Shown: piece by piece, positions 1 through 6,129 of the stretch | Position numbering within the stretch: the stretch's first letter is position 1 | Layout of the letters: each line of letters starts with the position of its first letter | Origin: Syntrophobacter sp. DG_60 | Lineage (GTDB): Bacteria > Desulfobacterota > Desulfofervidia > Desulfofervidales > DG-60 | DNA: 10,982 bases | Direction: 5' to 3' | Assembly (NCBI GenBank): GCA_001304365.1 | Contig: LJNA01000037.1 | Span: 1 to 10,982, forward strand | The notes under the pieces: generated by a model | Told to the model about the DNA's origin: nothing | The model's input: only the letters and a program-made list of their open reading frames with translations | The model's database searches: none | Position numbers and translations under genes: made by a program

Positions 1-812
1 TCTTTCATCATCTTTAAATTGTCATTTTTTGTAGGAATCACTAAATTGACAATCTCTGTATGAATGCCTTCTTCTCTTAGAATTTTTAACGTCTCTAGCA
101 CTGGTGAAAGGCTTCCTTCGGTAACCTCCCTATAGAACTTTTCACTGAATGCCTTTAAATCAATGCAGGCAGCATCCAAATATTTACACAGCGCCCTTAA
201 AGGTTTTGAATTTATGTAACCATTAGAGTGGCAAACATTTAATATATCTTCCTTATAAGCTAATCTTCCTATATCATACATATATTCATAAAAGATCATA
301 GGCTCTACATAGGTAGAGGCAATAGATGAACAGTGAAACTCTTTTGCCATTTTAATTACCTCTTCTGGTGGCAATTCATAGTTAAAGGTCTCTTCAGGTC
401 TTGCCTGGGAGATCTCCCAATTTTGGCAGAATTTGCAATCAAAATTACAACCTGCAGTAGCCAAAGAAAATACGCTACTACTTGGTAAGATATGGAAAAA
501 TGGCTTTTTCTCAATGGGGTCAATGTGGACTGCACACGGATTTCCATAGACAAGGCTATAATAGATACCCCCCCTATTTTCCCTTACCTCACAATATCCC
601 CTTTTTCCCTCTTCTACTACGCAATGCCTTGGGCAGAGAGTACACATGATTTTCTTATTCTCTAATGGCTTAAAATATGGAGACTTTTTTATTTTTATAA
701 GCCCCCTTTTAAAACCTTCCCCTTTTGCTAATGGAACTAAAGAAAGGAAAGTAGTAAAAGACGCTATAAAGCACCCACTTTTCTTTAAAAAATCCCTCCT
801 TGAAAACTTCAT
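1..812 (-). CDS. amrS: AmmeMemoRadiSam system radical SAM enzyme, Tat signal, 3' end missing
   Basis: I translated this frame by hand; 270 codons are open from the ATG at 812 to the left edge. The protein starts with a twin-arginine signal (S4-R-R-D-F-L-K-K11) followed by a hydrophobic stretch to about residue 29. A cysteine-rich block typical of this family follows (C57, C60, C64, C74). The radical SAM cluster motif CxxxCxxC is C122-NFD-C126-KF-C129, followed by QNWEIS, as in pyruvate formate-lyase-activating-enzyme-like proteins. Family members usually have about 330-370 residues, so some 60-100 residues lie outside the window. The start is set by a GAGGAT ribosome site about 6 nt upstream and by the ATGA overlap with the stop of the MEMO-AMMECR1 gene, which implies translational coupling. 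The family is expected to bind a 4Fe-4S cluster and cleave S-adenosylmethionine; its substrate is unknown to me. A Tat signal implies folding with cofactor before export or membrane anchoring. Confidence 0.92.
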   Translation of the reverse strand, partial: MKFSRRDFLKKSGCFIASFTTFLSLVPLAKGEGFKRGLIKIKKSPYFKPLENKKIMCTLCPRHCVVEEGKRGYCEVRENRGGIYYSLVYGNPCAVHIDPIEKKPFFHILPSSSVFSLATAGCNFDCKFCQNWEISQARPEETFNYELPPEEVIKMAKEFHCSSIASTYVEPMIFYEYMYDIGRLAYKEDILNVCHSNGYINSKPLRALCKYLDAACIDLKAFSEKFYREVTEGSLSPVLETLKILREEGIHTEIVNLVIPTKNDNLKMMK

Positions 813-2371
813 TTTATATCCTCTTCACTAAACACACTGGCTGAAAAGCGAAATATCAATGCACCTTCCTTCCAGGCCGAAGGGAGAAGCCCTGCCTTTG
901 TGCAGGTCAACTCCAAAAATTTGATACGGTCAAGTCGAAGTTCCGTAGCCACTTGGGGCAAAAGTAACCCTTGATACTCATTCTTTTTTATAATAAGGCC
1001 ATCCCTGCCAATTTTTATTTCGTTGATATCATTTATAAGGATAGGTGGGTTCAATATAGAGATTTCAATATTTATCTCCTTTAATTCCTCTTTCCTTAAA
1101 GGGGGAAATCTTGGATCAGCAAAGGCTGCTTGAAGGGCAGTCCTCACAACCGTTTCATAAAGCGCAAAATAGGACTCGATAAAGCCTATACAACCCCTAA
1201 GATCACCATATTTTTTCAGTGTAACAAAGACCCCTTTTTTCATTTTTAAGGCAGGTGTTATCTTTATGGGTACTTCATTACTAGCGGGTAGGTGCCCATG
1301 ATCAAAATAATAATCAATAGTAAACCTGGCCAATTTTAAAAGGGCCTCCTTTTCTTCTATATTTATTTTATAGTTATTCTCCTTATAGGTATTCCCCTTC
1401 TCAGCTAAGGCTATGGCCACATAACTGACGGAATTTTTATAATCACCTAATATCTCACCAGAAGTGGTATAATGCAAAAGATAACCCTTTACTTGTTTTG
1501 GTAAAAGTGAAAGCAATGTAGCAATGGGATAAAGGCCACAGATAGTTGCTTTTTTCTCCTTTGCATATTTCAATAGTTCTTTTACATCTCCCTTTAATAT
1601 AAAATCTACAGCCCCCATATCAAGTTTTTTTATATTTTCTGGAATATCTTTTGTAAAAGGCATATAGCCATACATGGGGCCAAAGTGGGTGAAATCAGAA
1701 CTGGCAATAAAAAGCGTATTTGAAATATCTTTACCTAATATCTTTTTTATGGAGTTAACTAGATTGATTAAGCCTTTTTCATCTATATGACCAACTAAAA
1801 TGGGTACTAACTTAAATCTTTTTAAGACCATTTGCAAAAACGGAAGCTCAATCTCTATGGCATGTTCTCTAAGATGGGCCATGGTTTGTTCTTTAAAAAG
1901 TGGCTCATTAAGCAAGGCCTTACCAACTTCTTTATCTACAGGCACTAGACCTAGAGGTGTTTCATAATAATCTACATTAAATGTAGATGCCCCATAAAAA
2001 TACGCATAATGAGAGGGGGCAAGGATCACAACCCGCTTATAATCGTGCCCCTTAATGGCCTTGAATGCATAGGCAGCAGTTTGCCCAGAATAGCGATATC
2101 CTGCATGAGGCACTATAAGCCCTGAAATTTTTTCTGGTAATTTTGGCAACCTTACATTATTTAAAAAATATTCTACTTGACTTCTTAACTCATCAGCGCT
2201 TCCTGGATACCAACTACCAGAAATGGCAGAATGACGCACTGTCCCCCATGCATTCTGGGAGAGACTGAAAATAAGAAAAATGAATATAAACTTCTTAAAA
2301 TGCTGGATATAGGATATAGGATATAGGATATAGGATAATACATGTATCGTGCATCGTGAATCATGTATCAT
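809..2371 (-). CDS. amrB-amrA: MEMO-AMMECR1 fusion protein (AmmeMemoRadiSam proteins B and A) with signal peptide
   Basis: This 520-residue protein joins two families usually encoded separately. Residues about 46-320 are a MEMO domain with the conserved motifs PHAGY (H89), PSHY (H121), DFTHFG (H229) and CGLYP (C278); the equivalents of H89, H121 and C278 are the metal-site residues of human MEMO1. Residues about 335-515 are an AMMECR1 domain with the hallmark LRGCIG at 391-396 and LLPSAW at 495-500. Residues 24-43 look like a Sec signal: H-F-K-K, a hydrophobic core FIFIFLIFSLS, then A-W-G as a plausible cleavage site before T44. The first ~23 residues are encoded by tandem-repeat DNA and are unlike the family; no other ATG, GTG or TTG in frame lies between 2371 and the signal core, so the ATG at 2371 is kept, with some doubt. 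The gene overlaps amrS by 4 nt. The domain identities are sure; the biochemical function is not established. Confidence 0.92.
   Translation of the reverse strand: MIHDSRCTIHVLSYILYPISYIQHFKKFIFIFLIFSLSQNAWGTVRHSAISGSWYPGSADELRSQVEYFLNNVRLPKLPEKISGLIVPHAGYRYSGQTAAYAFKAIKGHDYKRVVILAPSHYAYFYGASTFNVDYYETPLGLVPVDKEVGKALLNEPLFKEQTMAHLREHAIEIELPFLQMVLKRFKLVPILVGHIDEKGLINLVNSIKKILGKDISNTLFIASSDFTHFGPMYGYMPFTKDIPENIKKLDMGAVDFILKGDVKELLKYAKEKKATICGLYPIATLLSLLPKQVKGYLLHYTTSGEILGDYKNSVSYVAIALAEKGNTYKENNYKINIEEKEALLKLARFTIDYYFDHGHLPASNEVPIKITPALKMKKGVFVTLKKYGDLRGCIGFIESYFALYETVVRTALQAAFADPRFPPLRKEELKEINIEISILNPPILINDINEIKIGRDGLIIKKNEYQGLLLPQVATELRLDRIKFLELTCTKAGLLPSAWKEGALIFRFSASVFSEEDIK
2305..2337. repeat. 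Heptamer tandem repeat GGATATA
   Basis: Four perfect consecutive copies of GGATATA begin at 2305, 2312, 2319 and 2326, followed by a partial copy GGATA at 2333. The array lies inside the 5' end of the MEMO-AMMECR1 reading frame and encodes the residues LSYILYPISYI on the minus strand. Since 7 is not a multiple of 3, gain or loss of one unit would shift the frame upstream of the signal peptide. Confidence 0.95.
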
Positions 2372-2380
2372 GCATCATGT
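2341..2380. repeat. Degenerate CATG/CATCRTG short repeats
   Basis: This 40-bp block consists of imperfect units such as CATGTATCGTG, CATCGTGAAT, CATGTATCATG and CATCATG. It adjoins the GGATATA array and covers the presumed start codon of the MEMO-AMMECR1 gene. Similar words (ATACATGATGCA) recur at 5891-5902 after lepB, so it seems to belong to a repeat family dispersed in this genome. Confidence 0.8.
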
Positions 2381-2406
2381 TTATATCATTTCCCCTTTTT
2401 TGTAAA
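2380..2406 (-). promoter_or_regulatory. Weak candidate promoter for the AmmeMemoRadiSam operon
   Basis: On the minus strand TTTACA (2406-2401) is followed after 15 nt by TATAAA (2385-2380), each 5 of 6 matches to the sigma-70 consensus. The spacer is 2 nt shorter than optimal. Transcription would start near 2373, almost at the ATG at 2371, giving a nearly leaderless message. AT-rich DNA makes a chance match likely. Confidence 0.28.
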
Positions 2407-2411
2407 TTACA

Positions 2412-2440
2412 TTGACAAGAAAAAGGAAAAATTGTAAACA
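2412..2440 (+). promoter_or_regulatory. Candidate sigma-70 promoter of dksA
   Basis: A perfect -35 hexamer TTGACA at 2412-2417 is followed by a 17-nt spacer and a poor -10, TAAACA at 2435-2440 (3 of 6 matches). Transcription would start near 2447, leaving a leader of about 22 nt that contains the strong ribosome site AGGAGG at 2458-2463. A weak -10 next to a perfect -35 could mean regulated expression. Confidence 0.45.
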
Positions 2441-2468
2441 TGGCCAGCCCCTTTAGTAGGAGGTCCAA

Positions 2469-2834
2469 ATGAAACCAGAGAAATTGGCTTATTTTAAGCA
2501 GATTTTGACTAACCAGCTTAAAGACCTACTAAATGAGGCGCAAAAGACAGTTACTGGTCTAATTCAAGAGGGGAAGGAAAATGTACCAGATTTAAGTGAC
2601 TTGGCAAGTTTAGAGACAGATCGCGCTTTTTTGTTGCGTATTAGAGATAGAGAAAGGAAGCTTATTTTAAAGATTCAAGAAGCACTGAAAAAGATAGAAA
2701 ATGGAGCTTATGGCATCTGCGAAAGCTGTGGAAAGGAGATAGATGAAGAAAGATTAAAGGCAAGACCAGTTGCTTCTTGTTGCGCTGAATGCAAGAGAAC
2801 ATTAGAAGCTATGGAAAAACTAGGGGAACATTAA
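2469..2834 (+). CDS. dksA: DksA/TraR-family RNA polymerase-binding transcription factor
   Basis: The 121-residue product has a long helical N-terminal part followed by a four-cysteine zinc finger: C84-ES-C87 and C105-AE-C108. The stretch RDRERKLILKIQEALKKIE leading into YGICESCG closely resembles E. coli DksA. The coiled-coil tip motif DxxDxA, which in DksA reaches into the RNA polymerase secondary channel, is preserved as D41-LS-D44-L-A46. This favours a true DksA-like role, reprogramming transcription with ppGpp, over a TraR/YbiI type lacking the acidic tip. It is about 30 residues shorter than E. coli DksA, mainly at the N terminus. The start is fixed by AGGAGG 5 nt before the ATG. The gene is transcribed alone and converges on mltG, the two stops being separated by only 8 bp with no visible terminator hairpin. 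Confidence 0.92.
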   Translation: MKPEKLAYFKQILTNQLKDLLNEAQKTVTGLIQEGKENVPDLSDLASLETDRAFLLRIRDRERKLILKIQEALKKIENGAYGICESCGKEIDEERLKARPVASCCAECKRTLEAMEKLGEH

Positions 2835-2842
2835 GGGCCTAC

Positions 2843-3844
2843 CTAATTTCTCTGATATCTAGTTACAGCGGCTTCATGCTCAGCCAAGGTCTTAGAAAAA
2901 TGGTGTTCACCATTATTTTTTGAGACAAAATAGAGAAATGGAGTTTTAGGGACATCAACCACTGCCGCCAATGCCTCTTCTCCTGGGTTACAGATGGGCG
3001 TTGGAGGAAGCCCTTTATATAAATAGGTATTATATGGAGAGGGATAAAATAAATCAGCCTTTGTTAAGTTGCCATTAAAATTTGGCAATGCATAAATCAC
3101 TGTGGGGTCGCACTGAAGTGGCATATTTAACTTTAGTCTATTAAGGAATACAGAAGCGATTATTGGTTTCTCCTCTGAAAAAGCAGTTTCCTTTTCCACT
3201 ATAGATGCTAAGGTAACTACATCAGAAAAAGATAACCCCATTTTCTCTGCTTTTGAAGAATATTTTTTATAAATCAATTTGAATTGCTCCACCATGGCTT
3301 TGATGATGTATTCCTCTTTTATGCCTCTAGGAAAAAAATATGTGGTAGGGAACAGATAACCTTCTAAACTAAGGACGTCCACATTAAGATTAAGACGCTT
3401 AATAAATTTTTGATCACATGCCAATTTTATAAACCTCTCTTTACATAACACCCCGGATTTTTCCAGCATGTCTGCAATTTGTCTAACAGTTGATCCCTCT
3501 GGTATAGTGATTTTATAAAGAATAATACCCTTTCCGGCAGCTAGACGCTCTAATAACTCATTAGGGGTCAATTTGGGGGTGATTAAATATTCACCTGTTT
3601 TTATGTGTTTGGCTATGCCTTTAAGCTCTCCCCACAAGTGAAAGAGCAATGGATGAGTAATAATATTTCTTTCCTCTAGGACATGAACTACATCTTTAAA
3701 GCACCAGCCTGTCTTAATAAAAACAACTTGCTCTTTTCCACCAATAGGTGAAGTCAAATAGTCCCAGAAAACTGCCATTGTGTTAAAGACTATTAAAAGT
3801 AGAAACATAGAAACAATTTCTATATGTTTTTTGGTGTACTTCAT
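2843..3844 (-). CDS. mltG: Endolytic murein transglycosylase MltG (YceG family)
   Basis: MltG cleaves nascent peptidoglycan strands in the inner membrane and is thought to set glycan chain length by terminating polymerisation. The 333-residue protein begins with a single membrane segment (about residues 9-27) after a basic N terminus, followed by a LysM-like region and then the catalytic YceG domain. The signature ASIVEKET at 213-220 carries the predicted catalytic glutamate E217, equivalent to E218 of E. coli MltG. Further family motifs are LQCDPTVIYAL, SPYNTYLYKGLPPTPICNPG and HHFSKTLAEH near the C terminus. Length is close to the E. coli protein (340). Its ATG overlaps the TGA of ruvX (ATGA, 3841-3844), so the two are cotranscribed and probably translationally coupled, an arrangement known from other bacteria. 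Confidence 0.96.
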   Translation of the reverse strand: MKYTKKHIEIVSMFLLLIVFNTMAVFWDYLTSPIGGKEQVVFIKTGWCFKDVVHVLEERNIITHPLLFHLWGELKGIAKHIKTGEYLITPKLTPNELLERLAAGKGIILYKITIPEGSTVRQIADMLEKSGVLCKERFIKLACDQKFIKRLNLNVDVLSLEGYLFPTTYFFPRGIKEEYIIKAMVEQFKLIYKKYSSKAEKMGLSFSDVVTLASIVEKETAFSEEKPIIASVFLNRLKLNMPLQCDPTVIYALPNFNGNLTKADLFYPSPYNTYLYKGLPPTPICNPGEEALAAVVDVPKTPFLYFVSKNNGEHHFSKTLAEHEAAVTRYQRN

Positions 3845-4266
3845 TCCCTTCCCCGTAAATAGCTCTCAAGGATAAAACTAGCCGCAATTTTATCCTTTAT
3901 CTTTCTCCGTTTTCTCCGGCTCAAATCTGCTTTTTTTATCAATATGTCCTCGGCCTCTGTAGTAGTAAAGCTCTCATCCCAAGTAACAATAGGAATATCT
4001 AAGTCCGATCTTAGTTTATCAGCGAAAGTTAAAACCTTCTGAGCCATATTTCCTATCTCACCCTTTAAGGTAAGTGGTAGTCCAATCACAATCTTTCCCA
4101 CATGGTACTTAATAGCCATTTCTCTAATCTTTGCAACTGCCTTCTCATCTGTTGCCCTAGAAATTACTGTTAAAGGCTGAACAGTATAGCCGATTTCATC
4201 GGTTATAGCTATACCAATCCTCTTTGTACCTACATCTAAGGCCAAAATCCTTTGCTTTTTATGCAT
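3841..4266 (-). CDS. ruvX: RuvX/YqgF-family RNase H-fold nuclease
   Basis: With the start at 4266 the protein has 141 residues, the usual size. It shows the YqgF fold motifs in order: ALDVGTKRIGIAITD (D11), VIGLPLTLKGE (60-70), WDESFTTTEAE (E98) and IKDKIAASFILESYL (D125); D11, E98 and D125 are the expected acidic metal-site residues. Members of this family act in 16S rRNA 5'-end maturation (E. coli YqgF) and have been proposed to resolve Holliday junctions. The frame stays open further upstream to 4407, but that part lies over the ROK kinase gene and has no family similarity, so I chose the ATG whose product begins MHKKQRILALDVG. The ribosome site before it is weak. It is coupled to mltG downstream and diverges from the ROK kinase gene. 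Confidence 0.93.
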   Translation of the reverse strand: MHKKQRILALDVGTKRIGIAITDEIGYTVQPLTVISRATDEKAVAKIREMAIKYHVGKIVIGLPLTLKGEIGNMAQKVLTFADKLRSDLDIPIVTWDESFTTTEAEDILIKKADLSRRKRRKIKDKIAASFILESYLRGRE

Positions 4267-4301
4267 AATCTGATATATTCTGATACCATATATAGAATTA
4301 T
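4267..4301. promoter_or_regulatory. 35-bp divergent intergenic region with repeated CTGATA
   Basis: Only 35 bp separate the divergent starts of ruvX and the ROK kinase. The AT-rich stretch contains CTGATA at 4270-4275 and again at 4280-4285, a 10-bp spacing that puts both copies on one helix face. No good -35/-10 pair fits inside, and neither gene has a strong ribosome site, so promoters would have to overlap the genes. The role is speculative. Confidence 0.3.
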
Positions 4302-5243
4302 ATGGCAAATTTTTTGGGATTAGACATAGGCGGCACACACATCCGTGCTGGATTAGTGACAGATGAAGGAAAGATAATAGACTTTTATAAGATAAAGACC
4401 GAGGCAAATAGAGGTTCAGGGGGAGTTATAGATAGAATAGTTGGCATAATGGATATTATAAGATCGAAAAATCCCGATGCCCCAATTTCTGGTATAGGAA
4501 TAGGCATTGCAGGGATATTAAAGCCCAAAAGGGGTATTGTCTGTTTTTCTCCAAATCTGCCTGGCTGGAAGAATGTAGAGCTTTATAAGATTTTAAAGGA
4601 AAGATTAAAAACACCTATATGGATAGAGAACGATGCAAATCTTATTGCCTTAGGGGAGAAGTGGTTAGGAGCAGGTAGAAATATAGATAATTTTATGTTA
4701 CTTACTTTAGGCACTGGAGTAGGAGGTGGTCTAATCTATAAGGGGAAGCTGTTTACAGGCGAAACAAGTGCAGCAGAGATAGGGCATCTTAAGATAGAAC
4801 CAGAGGGGCAGTTATGCCTTTGTGGAAGGAAAGGCTGCCTAGAGACATTTGCCTCTGCTACTTGGTTAATAAGGCGTGCAAGGAAAGAGCGGGATGCAGG
4901 TATGCCTTCTATCTTGGATAAATCAACTCTCAATGCCGAAAATATATTTTTGGCAGCAAAGGCTGGGGATATATTGGCTGAATACCTATTTAGGAAAGCT
5001 GGCTGGGCATTGGGTATAGCCATTGCCAATATATTAAATGTTTTAGGATTTAATACAGTAATCATTGGAGGGGGAGTGAGCAATGCCTGGGACGCCTTTA
5101 TTGGTACTCTAAAATACACTTTGATGTCTGAACTTTTATCTATATTTTATGATGAGGTACAGGTTTTAAAAAGCATTTTAGGAGATATGGCAGGCATTTA
5201 TGGTGCTTGTTATTTAGCAAAACAGAATCTATCAGAGGATTAA
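4302..5243 (+). CDS. ROK-family sugar kinase, probable glucokinase
   Basis: The 313-residue protein is a complete ROK kinase. The phosphate-binding loop is LGLDIGGTHIRAGLV at the N terminus; GIGIGIAG (64-71) and LTLGTGVGGGLIY (134-146) form the rest of the nucleotide site. WIENDAN at 107-113 holds the predicted catalytic base D111. The ROK zinc and sugar motif is intact: E159-IGH162 followed by C172-L-C174-GRKG-C179-LE. SPNLPGWKN (83-91) resembles bacterial glucokinases, so ATP-dependent phosphorylation of glucose in the cytosol is the best guess, though N-acetylmannosamine, fructose or other sugars are possible. There is no helix-turn-helix extension, so it is not a NagC/XylR-type repressor. 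It starts with ATG 35 bp from the divergent ruvX, with a poor ribosome site, and is followed after 1 nt by lepB. Confidence 0.9.
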   Translation: MANFLGLDIGGTHIRAGLVTDEGKIIDFYKIKTEANRGSGGVIDRIVGIMDIIRSKNPDAPISGIGIGIAGILKPKRGIVCFSPNLPGWKNVELYKILKERLKTPIWIENDANLIALGEKWLGAGRNIDNFMLLTLGTGVGGGLIYKGKLFTGETSAAEIGHLKIEPEGQLCLCGRKGCLETFASATWLIRRARKERDAGMPSILDKSTLNAENIFLAAKAGDILAEYLFRKAGWALGIAIANILNVLGFNTVIIGGGVSNAWDAFIGTLKYTLMSELLSIFYDEVQVLKSILGDMAGIYGACYLAKQNLSED

Positions 5244-5244
5244 A

Positions 5245-5862
5245 TTGAGTGAGATAGAAATAAAAAAGGGTAGGCTTAGGGATTGGGGAGAATCCATTTT
5301 AATAGCCCTTATCTTAGCCTTATTCATTAGGACATTTGTTGTCCAGGCCTTTAAGATCCCTTCTGGCTCCATGAAGCCTACCTTGCTTATCGGAGACCAC
5401 CTCCTAGTGTGTAAATTTTATTATGGAACAAAGATACCTTTCATTAACAAATTCATAGTGAGATTCAATTCTCCAAAGCATGGAGACATCATTGTGTTTA
5501 TCTATCCACTGGAAAATAAAGACTTTATTAAGAGGATCATTGGTCTACCAGGGGATGAGATAGAGATCATAAATAAAACGGTGTATGTCAATGGTAAACC
5601 CTACTCAGACTCACGCGTCTTTCATTCGGACTCTTATATCCAGCCAAAAATAAAAGGCCCTCGTGACAATTTTGGACCTGTTATACTCCCTCCTAATAAA
5701 TACTTTGTGATGGGCGATAATCGTGATGAGAGTTATGACAGCCGCTTTTGGGGATTTGTAGATCAAGATAGTATTAAAGGAAAGGCCTTTATAATTTATT
5801 GGTCATGGGAAAGACCCTTTTTTCATATTAAGTGGTCAAGGATTGGTAAGATTATTCACTGA
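5245..5862 (+). CDS. lepB: Signal peptidase I
   Basis: This enzyme releases exported proteins from the membrane by removing Sec and Tat signal peptides. The 205-residue protein has one N-terminal membrane segment (about 17-35) followed by the S26 protease domain on the outer face. The catalytic serine is S42 in KIPSGSMKPT and the general-base lysine is K96 in DFIKRIIGLPGDE; MGDNRDESYDSR (156-167) is the conserved box E. I chose the TTG start at 5245, one nucleotide after the ROK kinase stop, because AGAGGA at 5234-5239 is well placed and the product then starts at the usual position before the membrane segment. It is the only signal peptidase in view and is the kind of enzyme that would process the Sec-type AmrB-AmrA fusion. 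A broken repeat block and a panB relic follow it. Confidence 0.96.
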   Translation: MSEIEIKKGRLRDWGESILIALILALFIRTFVVQAFKIPSGSMKPTLLIGDHLLVCKFYYGTKIPFINKFIVRFNSPKHGDIIVFIYPLENKDFIKRIIGLPGDEIEIINKTVYVNGKPYSDSRVFHSDSYIQPKIKGPRDNFGPVILPPNKYFVMGDNRDESYDSRFWGFVDQDSIKGKAFIIYWSWERPFFHIKWSRIGKIIH

Positions 5863-5872
5863 AGAAACGATC

Positions 5873-5905
5873 CAGGATGCAAGATACAGGATACATGATG
5901 CAAGA
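5873..5905. repeat. Degenerate CAGGATGCAAGA/ATACATGATGCAAGA repeat
   Basis: GATGCAAGA occurs at 5876-5884 and 5897-5905 and CAGGAT at 5873-5878 and 5887-5892, making an imperfect tandem block just after lepB. The words resemble those at 2341-2380. The block ends about 10 bp before the point where similarity to PanB begins. Confidence 0.8.
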
Positions 5906-5914
5906 CAAAGCATA

Positions 5915-6022
5915 ATCCATCATACCAAGGCCGTAAGAAGGGGCATAAAACGTGCATTTTTAATTGGGGATCTACCCTTTATGTCTTATCGGGCATCTAC
6001 AGAAGAGGCCATTATGGAATAA
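5915..6022 (+). pseudogene. panB: panB relic (ketopantoate hydroxymethyltransferase fragment)
   Basis: In the frame of codon 5915 the DNA reads IHHTKAVRRGIKRAF and then LIGDLPFMSYRASTEEAIME before a TAA at 6020-6022. This matches the internal stretch of PanB (3-methyl-2-oxobutanoate hydroxymethyltransferase, pantothenate synthesis), where HTKAV-RG precedes the D-x-PF-S/A-Y motif holding a Mg2+-binding aspartate. Only about 35 of some 265-280 residues are recognisable, with no start codon and no C-terminal two-thirds. After the stop, the bases to about 6072 (KRLL, stop, G, then CAG...GGTGG) may be the decayed continuation RLL-EGGAQAVKLEGG, but this is uncertain. The relic is bounded on the left by the repeat block and on the right by the promoter of the next gene. 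A functional panB presumably exists elsewhere. Confidence 0.8.
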
Positions 6023-6082
6023 GAATTAAAAAGACTATTATAAGGATATCACTCAGCAAGTAGTAGGTGGAAAATCGCTTTG

Positions 6083-6112
6083 TTGACAAAATACCTCAGT
6101 ATACCTTATAAT
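6083..6112 (+). promoter_or_regulatory. Consensus sigma-70 promoter before the CorC-type genes
   Basis: TTGACA at 6083-6088 and TATAAT at 6107-6112 are both perfect consensus hexamers, separated by 18 bp. Transcription is expected to start near 6118-6120, only about 10-12 nt before the TTG start at 6130. The candidate ribosome site AAGGAT (6117-6122) would therefore sit at the very 5' end of the message. Confidence 0.8.
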
Positions 6113-6129
6113 AATTAAGGATAGTTGTT

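Noticed and set aside
646..831. Open frame of 61 residues on the plus strand
   Set aside because: It lies opposite the N-terminal part of the radical SAM gene, whose Tat signal and cysteine motifs are clear; no family resemblance and no ribosome site.
2305..2380. CRISPR array
   Set aside because: The units are 7-11 bp, contiguous and without unique spacers.
4267..4407. Upstream extension of ruvX by 47 codons
   Set aside because: The extension overlaps the divergent ROK kinase gene and does not resemble YqgF proteins, which begin shortly before the LALDVGT motif.
4736..5119. Minus-strand open frame of 127 residues within the ROK kinase gene
   Set aside because: It is a shadow of a gene with intact ROK motifs and has no recognisable domain.
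5863..6129. Riboswitch or small RNA in the 267-bp gap after lepB
   Set aside because: The gap is better explained by the repeat block, the panB remnant and the promoter; no conserved RNA fold was recognised.
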